From Ruminococcus sp. (GTDB taxonomy: Bacteria > Bacillota > Clostridia > Oscillospirales > Ruminococcaceae), in the NCBI GenBank assembly GCA_017519415.1, contig JAFWSI010000023.1, positions 1 to 36,979 of the forward strand: a stretch of 36,979 bases of DNA, in the 5' to 3' direction. This document shows positions 1 to 7,802 of the stretch, in pieces (the stretch's first letter is position 1; every line of letters begins with the position of its first letter). The position numbers and the translations under genes are program-made. The notes under the pieces were generated by a model. That model saw only the letters and a program-made list of their open reading frames with translations. It had not been told where the DNA came from and did no database searches.

Positions 1-119
1 ATAACCTCCTTGTATCTCAGATAGTAATGCGGTCGCCAAACCTTTACTATTCTACTATACTTGGAGGTTATTTTTAAGCTTTTGCTAAAGCCTTTTTATT
101 CCCCCAGTAGAACTGGGGG
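1..119. mobile_element. Nested hairpin plus short hairpin, possible IS200/IS605-type element end
   Basis: Bases 1-15 pair with 57-71: nine pairs, a symmetrical TT/TT mismatch, then four pairs. Inside this, ATAGTAA (21-27) pairs with TTACTAT (44-50). A second perfect hairpin (CCCCCAGT / ACTGGGGG, about 101-119) follows and is succeeded by TTTAGTTAC. An 8-base direct repeat GCTAAAGC flanks it at 84-91 and 129-136. Subterminal hairpins of this kind are typical of IS200/IS605-family ends and of the small non-autonomous elements derived from them. No transposase or TnpB frame is visible because the window starts here. It could instead be a structured RNA or part of a terminator region. The structure is seen directly; the mobile-element reading is inference. 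Confidence 0.35.
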
Positions 120-143
120 TTTAGTTACGCTAAAGCGCCAACG

Positions 144-176
144 AAAAGCCCGGAGATCTTAAAATCTCCGGGCTTT
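144..176 (-). terminator. Rho-independent terminator of the LRR-dockerin gene
   Basis: AAAGCCCGGAGAT (145-157) pairs perfectly with ATCTCCGGGCTTT (163-175) around a five-base loop. On the minus strand the stem is followed by TTTTCGTT, just downstream of the stop at 203. A short T-rich run on the other side would also let it work for rightward transcripts. Confidence 0.75.
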
Positions 177-202
177 ATTATTCTAAAAAAGCAGCCTTAC
201 GT

Positions 203-2683
203 TTATACAGGCAGCGTAGAAACTCCGAGGAGCTTTCTCTGTATTGCCTGTGCGTCCAGAACACTTATGCCGTCAAGGCCGCCGCAGCAGTCGCCGTTTA
301 CCGAGCCCTCGATGGTCATATGATTCTCGTGAGTGCCCTCAAGGCCGTATTTATCCGGATTTGCGATAGACTGCATGATAAGCACCGAATCCGACATATC
401 TACTGATGTATCGCAGTTTGCGTCGCCCAGTACGACCTCTGTGTCGTCCTCGTCGATAGCCTCGAATTTATAGCCGAACCTCTTTGCGTAAGCCTCGGCA
501 GTAGAATACTTGCAGCCGCGGATAACTCCGCTGAACATACCGTCACTGCCGCCCACTATCTGATTTGAAGAGATGGTCGACGACTTGAAGGTGATCATGG
601 TATAAGGACTTTCAATCGTTATTTTCTTCAGACTTGTGCAGCCTGTTATAGCTCCATCGCATATCCTCCTGACGCTCTTGGGTATAACAAGACTCTCGAG
701 AGAAGTGCAGTCCTTTATGCAGTTGAGTTCAAGCTCTGTTACCGTATCGGGTATTATTATGGACTTCACGCCGCAGTCAACGAAATCGCTGTTCCCGAGA
801 ACCGTTACGCCGACAGGCAGCTCCACTGATTCAAGCTTTGGACATCCGATGAACATGCCGCTTCCGAAGGACTTTACCTTTTTGGGGAACTTTACCGTTT
901 CAAGATTTGTGCATAAGCCGAATACACTGTTCTCTATGACCTCGACTGAGTCGGGGATCTCAATGGATCTGAGCTCCGAACAGCCGCCGAATGCGTTTTC
1001 GCATATAGTCTTGACCGAATCGGGGATAATTACCTCTGTAATATCCTTATTTTCCGCAAAGGCGTTTGCGCCGATACAGGTCACAGTATCAGGTATCTCA
1101 ACCCTGCCCTGACAGCCAAGACCGTTAACAAGTATACCGTTCTCGATTATAAGGGATTCCACTGCGACCTTCTTTTCCATCCAGGGTGTACCTGTAAATG
1201 CATCAAAGCCCCATCCGTTTATCTCCTCCGGCAGCTTGACCTCTTCAAGTCCCGAACACTGATAGAAACATACAGGTGGGATCTCGGATACCGAATCAGG
1301 TATCACGACCGATGTCAGGCCGTTACAGCATGAGAACGCACCCTTGCCTATAGTCGTTACCGTATCGGGTATGCTGACAGACGTCATATCGTCATCGTAC
1401 TGGAAAGCAAAGGGCGCTATCGTCCTTATGCCCTCGGGAATAACAACATCGCCCTTCATGCCGCTGCCGTCTATGAGCGTGTCATTATTGATTATACAGC
1501 CGTCCTTCTCAAGGAGATCATTCGCCCATTTTGTTCCTCTGAAAACTATAGCGCCTATCTCGACGTCATCGGGAAGAGTTACGCTCTCCAGCGCTTCGCT
1601 CTCCATAAACGCCGCGTCGCCTATCTTCTTTACGGAATCAGGGATAACAACCGACCTGAGACCGGGAACGTTATTGAAGGAGCCAGGGACTATCTCAGTG
1701 ACCGGAACGCCCTGTATCTCCGAAGGGATCACCAGATCTCCCTCAAAGCGCCTGTCACAGTAAACTACCATCGCATGGTCGGAATATACATAGAACTTCA
1801 GGTCACCGTCAGAAGCAAGGGCATACTCCTGATCACCCAGTATCTGGAAATTCCAGCCCTTCTTTTCGGCAAACTCCTGTGCGGGCGAATTCTCATATCC
1901 GTAGATGACGCCGTTGAAGTAATAACCGCTGGGATAATCATCAAGGTCATCGATGAATTCGCAGTCGGGATTGAGAACATATATCTCGAATATCCTTCCC
2001 TGATTGGTGAAGCTACTGGCATATACCTTCTTCACACTCTTTGCCAGTGTGAGCTCCTGAACAACGGAATAAGTGTACAGGCAGTCAGGTCCGAGCTCCT
2101 CGACTCCCTCCGTTATAACTCTTTCAAAGATATTTCCCGTATCAACGATCGTGTTGCCGACGATATAAAAGCCGTCGTGGTTGCACTGCATATTGAGCCA
2201 CTCTGTTCCTCTGAAGCAGTGAATACCGTAATTTGCAAAGCCCTCGGGAGCCTCTACCTCCTCAAGCACGCCGCAGTTCAGGAATGCCTTGTCACCGACC
2301 TCCTTAATGGTATCGGGAAGAACGATCTTCACCAGGGCACAGTCTTCAAAGGCTGATCTGCCGATCCTTTCAAGCTTTTCGGGGAAAGTCACTGCGTTAA
2401 GCTCGTACATAGCCTTAAAGGCCTCATCGCCGATGACTGTTACGGGAAGCTCTCCCACATAAGACGGGAGGACAAGTTCTCCGCTGAGACCCTCCTCGCT
2501 TTTTACGATCTCCGCATGATCTTCATACAGCTCGTAGGTGATACCGTCCAATGTCTCCTCGCCCACGGAAGCCGACTCGGCATAAGCCGTAAACAGACTG
2601 CCGCAGCTCTGCGGGCGGACAGGTGAAGCGCCCAATACCATTGATGCCGCCATCAAACCTGCCAGAAATTTTTTCGTTGTCAT
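203..2683 (-). CDS. Secreted BspA-type leucine-rich-repeat protein with C-terminal dockerin
   Basis: A predicted 826-residue exported protein. An N-terminal signal peptide (MTTKKFLAGLMAAS...) is followed by many copies of the LRR_5/BspA-type repeat with cores like 'VVIPDSVKKIGDAAF'. Three longer modules built around 'F(R/T)GTxW' interrupt the repeats. The last roughly 75 residues form a dockerin: a first calcium loop 'GDANCDTSVDMSD' and a second that starts 'VNGDCCGG' and is about five residues longer than the standard loop. The dockerin implies attachment to a cellulosome scaffoldin. The LRR part is usually a protein- or surface-binding module, and no enzyme domain is visible. I chose ATG at 2683 because GGAGGT lies seven to eight bases upstream; the in-frame ATG at 2713 has no such site. 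The gene is monocistronic, with its own extended -10 promoter and terminator. Ligand unknown. Confidence 0.9.
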   Translation of the reverse strand: MTTKKFLAGLMAASMVLGASPVRPQSCGSLFTAYAESASVGEETLDGITYELYEDHAEIVKSEEGLSGELVLPSYVGELPVTVIGDEAFKAMYELNAVTFPEKLERIGRSAFEDCALVKIVLPDTIKEVGDKAFLNCGVLEEVEAPEGFANYGIHCFRGTEWLNMQCNHDGFYIVGNTIVDTGNIFERVITEGVEELGPDCLYTYSVVQELTLAKSVKKVYASSFTNQGRIFEIYVLNPDCEFIDDLDDYPSGYYFNGVIYGYENSPAQEFAEKKGWNFQILGDQEYALASDGDLKFYVYSDHAMVVYCDRRFEGDLVIPSEIQGVPVTEIVPGSFNNVPGLRSVVIPDSVKKIGDAAFMESEALESVTLPDDVEIGAIVFRGTKWANDLLEKDGCIINNDTLIDGSGMKGDVVIPEGIRTIAPFAFQYDDDMTSVSIPDTVTTIGKGAFSCCNGLTSVVIPDSVSEIPPVCFYQCSGLEEVKLPEEINGWGFDAFTGTPWMEKKVAVESLIIENGILVNGLGCQGRVEIPDTVTCIGANAFAENKDITEVIIPDSVKTICENAFGGCSELRSIEIPDSVEVIENSVFGLCTNLETVKFPKKVKSFGSGMFIGCPKLESVELPVGVTVLGNSDFVDCGVKSIIIPDTVTELELNCIKDCTSLESLVIPKSVRRICDGAITGCTSLKKITIESPYTMITFKSSTISSNQIVGGSDGMFSGVIRGCKYSTAEAYAKRFGYKFEAIDEDDTEVVLGDANCDTSVDMSDSVLIMQSIANPDKYGLEGTHENHMTIEGSVNGDCCGGLDGISVLDAQAIQRKLLGVSTLPV

Positions 2684-2729
2684 AATAATACCTCCAAATG
2701 TCTGATTACACATTTTTATGTGTTATTTT

Positions 2730-2758
2730 ATTATAGCACAAAATCGGGTATTTCACAA
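2730..2758 (-). promoter_or_regulatory. Promoter of the LRR-dockerin gene
   Basis: On the minus strand, TTGTGA (2753-2758) and TATAAT (2730-2735) are separated by 17 bases. TGC directly before the -10 makes an extended -10 element. The predicted start is about 40 bases upstream of the ATG, with a small ACACAT/ATGTGT hairpin in the leader. Confidence 0.65.
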
Positions 2759-2935
2759 TATACGGCGAAAAAAATCAGCTAAACATCTAATCGGGGAAAT
2801 GTCCTTTTGTGTTTTTCTACAAATAAATTCCCTTTATTTCAGTCAGATATGAAATAATGCCATGCTGATATAACAATTCACGCAGGGAAGACGAATAGTC
2901 GGATCGGCAGAATAACATCATAGAATTACCATATA

Positions 2936-2964
2936 CGAAAAGCCGCAGCATAAATGCCGCGGCC
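2936..2964 (-). terminator. Terminator of the lysyl-tRNA synthetase gene
   Basis: Minus-strand hairpin with a nine-pair stem (2942-2950 with 2955-2963, one G-T wobble) and a four-base loop, followed by TTTTCGT. It begins only eight bases past the stop codon at 2971. Confidence 0.75.
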
Positions 2965-2970
2965 TTGTCA

Positions 2971-4974
2971 TTACATTATAGCTGTTCCCTCGGGCACCAT
3001 ATCGTCCACAAATACCACCTTGCAGCCGCAGGCGTTGTTTGTTGCCGCCAGCAGCATACCCTCGCTGGTAACACCTGTGATACGGGTGGAAGCAAGGTTT
3101 GCGATAACGATTATCTTCTTTCCGATGAGCTCCTCGGGCTTGTAGTAGTGCTTTATGCTGGATACGATGACTCTCTCCTTGAGTCCGTCAAACAGAGTCA
3201 GCTTATAGCAGCTGTGAGACTTGCGTATCTCGGTGCACTTTGTTATCCTGCACACTCTCAGGTCAAGCTTCGAGAAGTCGTCGAACTGTATCTCGGGCTT
3301 GATCTCCGCAACGGGATCGGGATCGCCGTAAACGATCTCCTCCTCTGCTTCGGTCTCCGTCTCAGCAACGGGATTCTTCTCCTCTTCGGTCATGGGGTAT
3401 GAGAAATCCAGCAGACGGACATAGCTGTCCTTGTCTATGGCATAGAGGAACAGATAAAGCCTCGGTCCCTTTTCCTTGCCTATGAGCAGACGGTAAACGC
3501 TCTTGAAGAAGTCGCCCTGAAGCTCCTTGAGGTTCTCGGCGTCCTCGCCGAAAAGCTTCTTCGGGATAGCGTACAGCTCGGCATTGAGCTCGTCGAGAGT
3601 ATAGGTGTTGTTCTTGAGGTAGTCATGGAGAAGGGCTATCTCCTTCTTTCCGTCCTCGGTAAGCTCGTTGTATACCTCCCAGTTGCGGTACCTGACAAGC
3701 TTGTTGGCATTTTCGGGAGCACAGTTCTCCAGCCAGTACTTCGCAAGGTCAAGTCTCTCCGCAAAGTCCTCGTACTTGTAGGGCTGATTGATCTTGCTGA
3801 ATACGGTCTCAAGCATATCAACCTTGAAATCAACTATTGAGCCCAGCTGAACGAGAAGTCCCATAGGTACGGTGTTTATCTTCCTGTCTGAGATAAGGCT
3901 GTACTCGATTATGGACTGTACGTGCTCGTTGGCTGTTCCGTCCATATATTCATTGTACTGCTTGTCAAATTCAAAATACTGACGGAGTATGCCGTCGTCG
4001 AAGCAAAGATTGAAGGCCTTGTTGGGCTCTACCTTTGAATAAAGCCACAGAAGCACCTCTGGCTGATATATCTTCAGAAGAGTATCGGGAGTAAGGTTGA
4101 GTCCCGACGAGCCCGACATCTTTCCTGTTGTACCGCGTATACCGATGAATTCATAGCCCTTGAAGATAGGAGCCTTGATGCCGAATATCTTCTCTGCGAT
4201 CACCTTGCTGGTATCGTAGGAACCGCCCGGAGCTGCATGATCCTTTCCGCCGGGCTCGAAGTCCACTCCCTCATACATCCAGCGCATAGGCCAGTCGATC
4301 TTCCATGCAAGCTTGCAGTTGGTGTCCTTTGTGAAGTCGAAGCTGCCGCAGTGTCCGCACTTGCAGGTATATTCTGCTGTATGTGCCGCATCGTCGTAAG
4401 CGGTTATTGTCGTGGTATCCCGCTTGCACTCCGGACAGTATATGGAAACGGGATAGTATGCTTCCCTTTCGCCCTCCTGAGCGTCCTGAGTACGGAATGA
4501 ATCAAGTATATCGAATATCTCACCGCGCTTATCGAGAGCGGTGAGTACGTGCTTCTGATATTTGCCCGAACGGTACATCTCTGCCTGATGACGGTAATCC
4601 ATTTCAATGCCGAAGCGCTTTATCGATGTCTCGAATTCCTTCTCGAAATAAGCGGCATAGGTGCCGCCCTCTGCATTGAAGGGATCCGGTACGTCAACAT
4701 AGGGATAGCCTATATATTTCTCAAAGCCCTCTGTGACCCTGGCAACGTTCACGGGAACCTTGCGGAGACGGTCGAACTCGTCCCATGAAAACAGCAGCTT
4801 TGCTTTTTTGCCCTTTTTCCTGAGAGCTTTCACAACAAAATAACTGGTGGCAATATCTCTGAAATTACCGATATGTATCGAACCTGACGGACTTATACCC
4901 GCAGCGCAGGTATACTCCTCCTTATCAGGATTTCTGCTGATTATCTGGTCAGCAATCTGTTCGGACCAATGCAT
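2971..4974 (-). CDS. lysK: Class I lysyl-tRNA synthetase with C-terminal tRNA-binding domain
   Basis: Charges tRNA-Lys with lysine in the cytoplasm. The 667-residue product begins with a class I LysRS catalytic core: the HIGH-type signature HIGN at residues 34-37, a Cys-rich zinc-knuckle-like insert ('CPECK...CKCGHCG') and the KMSKS-type loop KMSGS at 285-289. After a Glu-rich linker, roughly residues 560-667 form an OB-fold tRNA-binding domain of the Trbp111/MetRS-C-terminal type ('KLDLRVCRITKC', 'SEGMLLAA'). Class I LysRS normally has about 500-550 residues and lacks this tail; most bacteria use the unrelated class II enzyme. The ATG at 4974 has GAGGAG upstream; the in-frame start at 5007 lies on the predicted transcription start. 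The gene is monocistronic. I see no T-box leader. Confidence 0.9.
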   Translation of the reverse strand: MHWSEQIADQIISRNPDKEEYTCAAGISPSGSIHIGNFRDIATSYFVVKALRKKGKKAKLLFSWDEFDRLRKVPVNVARVTEGFEKYIGYPYVDVPDPFNAEGGTYAAYFEKEFETSIKRFGIEMDYRHQAEMYRSGKYQKHVLTALDKRGEIFDILDSFRTQDAQEGEREAYYPVSIYCPECKRDTTTITAYDDAAHTAEYTCKCGHCGSFDFTKDTNCKLAWKIDWPMRWMYEGVDFEPGGKDHAAPGGSYDTSKVIAEKIFGIKAPIFKGYEFIGIRGTTGKMSGSSGLNLTPDTLLKIYQPEVLLWLYSKVEPNKAFNLCFDDGILRQYFEFDKQYNEYMDGTANEHVQSIIEYSLISDRKINTVPMGLLVQLGSIVDFKVDMLETVFSKINQPYKYEDFAERLDLAKYWLENCAPENANKLVRYRNWEVYNELTEDGKKEIALLHDYLKNNTYTLDELNAELYAIPKKLFGEDAENLKELQGDFFKSVYRLLIGKEKGPRLYLFLYAIDKDSYVRLLDFSYPMTEEEKNPVAETETEAEEEIVYGDPDPVAEIKPEIQFDDFSKLDLRVCRITKCTEIRKSHSCYKLTLFDGLKERVIVSSIKHYYKPEELIGKKIIVIANLASTRITGVTSEGMLLAATNNACGCKVVFVDDMVPEGTAIM

Positions 4975-5012
4975 AACAATTTCTCCTCTGCAAATTAAAG
5001 TATACATTGATA

Positions 5013-5041
5013 ATTATATCACCGATACCGTATTATGTCAA
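5013..5041 (-). promoter_or_regulatory. Perfect consensus promoter of lysK
   Basis: TTGACA (5036-5041) and TATAAT (5013-5018) with a 17-base spacer on the minus strand. Transcription should start near 5006, giving a leader of about 30 bases, too short for a T-box or riboswitch. Confidence 0.85.
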
Positions 5042-5288
5042 GAAAAAAATCGTTTTTCTCCCCTATCCGGCGGCAAAAACGGTATTGCCGGCAGGAGACC
5101 TCCGGCTGCTGTCTGCTCATCGCAGCTGCACTTTAACATTATCCTCGTATCGAGAATACGGAAAGCTGTGCAAAACGCCTTGTTTTATTCCACTTTTCCG
5201 CGATTTTATATACAGCAATAAACGACTTGCTTTTCAAGGACAGAAAAGTATAATAAAAGTATAAATTGTCATCTTAGGAGGTCATAAT
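5042..5288. other. Divergent intergenic region between lysK and the GH11-like gene
   Basis: No gene is visible. It holds a CGGCAA/TTGCCG hairpin at about 5071-5090, a few GC-rich half-palindromes near 5091-5135, and the promoter and ribosome binding site of the rightward gene near its end. Confidence 0.5.
5227..5254 (+). promoter_or_regulatory. Possible promoter of the GH11-like dockerin gene
   Basis: TATAAT at 5249-5254 is a full -10 match. The -35 (TTGCTT, 5227-5232, 16-base spacer) matches only in its first three bases, so the promoter may need an activator. AGGAGG follows at 5275-5281, about seven bases before the ATG. Confidence 0.45.
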
Positions 5289-7469
5289 ATGAAAAAACTG
5301 ACAAAATTAATCGCAACCATCACCGCAGGCATCTGTCTCTTCGGAGCAGCCACCTGCACATTCGGCAGCAGCTCTCTTGTTGCAAATGCCGCCGATTACG
5401 AGAAAAAAGGCAAGTCCGGCGACTATAGCTACTATGTATGGAACCAGAGCGGCTCCGGCACAGCTGAATTCGAGAATACCGAAAACAACGGCTTTACAGC
5501 AAGCTGGGACGGTATCTTCAACCTGACGGTCCAGAAGGGTATTAGCTTCCCCGAAGACACCGTAAGCGCTTTTCAGGTCAACAAATATCAGATCGATTAC
5601 GATGCTGATATTACCACTGACGGCATAGCTTACGTAGGCGTCACGGGCTTTTTCACCAAACCAACTGCGGAATTCTATATTGTCGAAGCATGGGGCGAAT
5701 GGGAGCCGCCCGGAACAGATATGGCCGACGCAAAGGTCGGTTCAGCCGTTATCGGCGGCACCACATATGACCTGTACAAGCACATGAAGGTAGTACAGAT
5801 ACACGATACCACCTATCCCGTGTACTGGAGCGTGGCGAAGAGAGATCCACTTGAGTTGGGCAGCTCCAACCATATTGAGGGTACTATCGACGTGACCGCT
5901 CATTTTCAGGCATGGGCAGTTTCAGGCCTCGATCTGGGACGTCTCTACGAGATCATGTTCAATGTTGACGCATACAAAAGCAACGGCTCAGTCAAGCTCA
6001 ACTCCATGGACACAAGAGCGGAGATAGAATCGGAAAACGTTTACGATTACTTCCGGGCCATAGTGCCCTATGAGGAGCATGATCCCCTCCCCATGGACAA
6101 AACAGGAAAATTCATAAAGGTAGATTTTGAATCGGGAGCTGATAAATTCAGCACAGCCGGCGAAGAAAACAATGCAGAGATAACCGGAGACCATTCATTC
6201 AACGGCAGCAGGTCGCTTCACATCCCAATATCAGACGATACTCCAGCGGCTGTATTCTATGAGCTGGATCCCTATGATCTTCCCGCAACGGAATCAACTC
6301 CTTCATACTATCAGGCGGGAGCAAGACTGCTCCATAATGCAGGCCATGACGTCAAGTTCACCGTGGATCTTATCGAATACAGCGATATACCTTCGGTCCC
6401 TTCAAAAGTAAAGAACCTGGGCACAAGACTGTGCAGTCCGGGACAATGGATGAATATCAACGATATTCTCTTTGATTTCGATCACAATGTTTACCGCAAA
6501 TACAGGATCGTTTTTACTCCCGCTGAGCCCGTGGATTACTGTCTGGACGACTTCTTCCTGGCGTCGGGCGATCCGTATTATCTTTTCAACATCAGACACT
6601 TCGATCCCGATATACAGGGAGATCTCAACGGCGACGGCGTGATCGACAGTCTCGATATAGCTGTATGCCGCAGAGCGATCATGAATTCCATGGGCGCCAA
6701 GAAAATAGAGACAGCAGGCGACGTAAACGGCGATTTCAGGAGCAACGTCAGCGACCTGGTGATACTTACGAAATATGTTCTCGGCGTATCCTCGGAATTG
6801 CCCCTTTCCGATAACGAAGAAATACTTTACATCGGAGACTGTTCGCTTTACGATGAAGAAAGCAGCCGCAAATTCACATCCCTCGGTTCAAAATACAACG
6901 ACGACAGCGTCAGGACGGTAATGCGCAAGGACCACTCCTTCACCTCCGAATGGAGAGATACGTACTGCTTCAAATGTTATGACGTGCTGGATCTTTCGGA
7001 AAGCTTTGAAAAGAAAACCGCAAAGGAGTATGACATAAGCTACTCCGCAGATCTCAGATGCACCGGAGACATGGACGTCGATATATACGGCTTCCTTAAA
7101 AACGGCTACTGGACGCTTGATTTCCACATATATGACGGCTGGTCAAGAGAGTACACCGTTTCGGAACATAACATTATGATGAATGATACCGCAAAATCAA
7201 GTATCATAACCGTAAACGGAACGGAATACGATATGTACATATACTCCTCGGGTACATCCACACTGGTATACCTTTACCGCCGGGACAATCCCGTAAAGGG
7301 GCAGGAATACTGTCATATCGAGAATTCGTTCAATCTCGGAGATTTTCTCAAGTACTGGCTTGAATTTGAAGACAGCTGCGATATTGTCTCGCATATCGGG
7401 GTAAATATCACCGCAGACAACTCCTCGGGCTACGCAGACTTCAAGGAACTCTCATTCACAAAGGAATAA
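5289..7469 (+). CDS. Secreted dockerin protein with two divergent GH11-like domains and a CBM-like module
   Basis: 726 residues with a signal peptide ending near 'ANA-AD' (residue 35). Residues about 40-245 align by eye with GH11 xylanases ('YYVWNQSGSG', 'EFYIVEAWGEWEPPG', 'YPVYWSV'). The nucleophile position is Glu128, but the acid/base position is Asp227 ('NVDAYKSNGS' where xylanases have 'NIEGYRSNGS'). Residues about 275-435 resemble a jelly-roll carbohydrate-binding module, perhaps CBM22-like. A standard dockerin follows at about 441-510. The C-terminal 215 residues look like a second, degenerate GH11 fold: the nucleophile position is Asp611 ('LDFHIYDGW') and the acid/base position is Thr708 ('NITADNSSG'). 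The second domain is probably non-catalytic; the first may be impaired, altered or binding-only. AGGAGG precedes the ATG. The gene is monocistronic with a strong terminator. The fold calls are my manual alignment against the xylanase at 36548. Confidence 0.8.
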   Translation: MKKLTKLIATITAGICLFGAATCTFGSSSLVANAADYEKKGKSGDYSYYVWNQSGSGTAEFENTENNGFTASWDGIFNLTVQKGISFPEDTVSAFQVNKYQIDYDADITTDGIAYVGVTGFFTKPTAEFYIVEAWGEWEPPGTDMADAKVGSAVIGGTTYDLYKHMKVVQIHDTTYPVYWSVAKRDPLELGSSNHIEGTIDVTAHFQAWAVSGLDLGRLYEIMFNVDAYKSNGSVKLNSMDTRAEIESENVYDYFRAIVPYEEHDPLPMDKTGKFIKVDFESGADKFSTAGEENNAEITGDHSFNGSRSLHIPISDDTPAAVFYELDPYDLPATESTPSYYQAGARLLHNAGHDVKFTVDLIEYSDIPSVPSKVKNLGTRLCSPGQWMNINDILFDFDHNVYRKYRIVFTPAEPVDYCLDDFFLASGDPYYLFNIRHFDPDIQGDLNGDGVIDSLDIAVCRRAIMNSMGAKKIETAGDVNGDFRSNVSDLVILTKYVLGVSSELPLSDNEEILYIGDCSLYDEESSRKFTSLGSKYNDDSVRTVMRKDHSFTSEWRDTYCFKCYDVLDLSESFEKKTAKEYDISYSADLRCTGDMDVDIYGFLKNGYWTLDFHIYDGWSREYTVSEHNIMMNDTAKSSIITVNGTEYDMYIYSSGTSTLVYLYRRDNPVKGQEYCHIENSFNLGDFLKYWLEFEDSCDIVSHIGVNITADNSSGYADFKELSFTKE

Positions 7470-7472
7470 AGC

Positions 7473-7512
7473 AAAAGCCTCCCGCGGCGTTATCACCGCA
7501 GGAGGCTTTTTT
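7473..7512 (+). terminator. Terminator of the GH11-like dockerin gene
   Basis: AAAGCCTCC(C)GCGG pairs with CCGC(A)GGAGGCTTT, followed by a run of six T, four bases beyond the stop codon. Confidence 0.85.
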
Positions 7513-7756
7513 AGCTGCTAAGCAGTCCCGGAATCTGTTCATTCCAAAGAATACTGCGGCAGCTGCTGTAATGATATTTTTCACAGCGCTGCACGCCGAA
7601 AACATCCTGCCTTAAAGTATCTGAGACCTTACCTGCTCCTCTGTCTGTTCACATACAGGCATATCGGAGCGGCTTTTTTATAATTATCTTCATGAAGCAC
7701 CTCGTGTTATACTGTATATACCTCTTGTCAACAGGAAAATGGTTTTTGCCAAAAAT
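7513..7756. other. Intergenic region between convergent genes
   Basis: No convincing gene is visible. Besides the hairpin at 7634-7679, described separately, there are short GC-rich inverted repeats (GCAGCTGC near 7561; CAGCGCTG near 7583). The 64-residue minus-strand frame here has no ribosome binding site and runs through the hairpin. Confidence 0.4.
7634..7679 (+). terminator. Second rightward terminator-like hairpin
   Basis: GCTCC (7634-7638) pairs with GGAGC (7666-7670), with an inner CTGT/ACAG stem, followed by GGC and six T. It lies 120 bases past the terminator of the upstream gene, so it is either a backup or the end of an unrecognised short rightward transcript. Confidence 0.5.
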
Positions 7757-7781
7757 AATGCCCGACCATAGGTCGGGCATA
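7757..7781 (-). terminator. Terminator of the ECF sigma operon
   Basis: TGCCCGACC / GGTCGGGCA (7759-7779) forms a nine-pair stem with a three-base loop. On the minus strand it is followed by TTATTTTTGG, about 20 bases past the stop at 7803. Confidence 0.75.
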
Positions 7782-7802
7782 TCGGTTATACCATTATCAG
7801 CC

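Noticed and set aside
4975-5041. T-box leader for lysyl-tRNA synthetase
   Set aside because: The perfect promoter leaves a leader of only about 30 bases, and no T-box sequence (AGGGTGGNACCGCG-type) is present.
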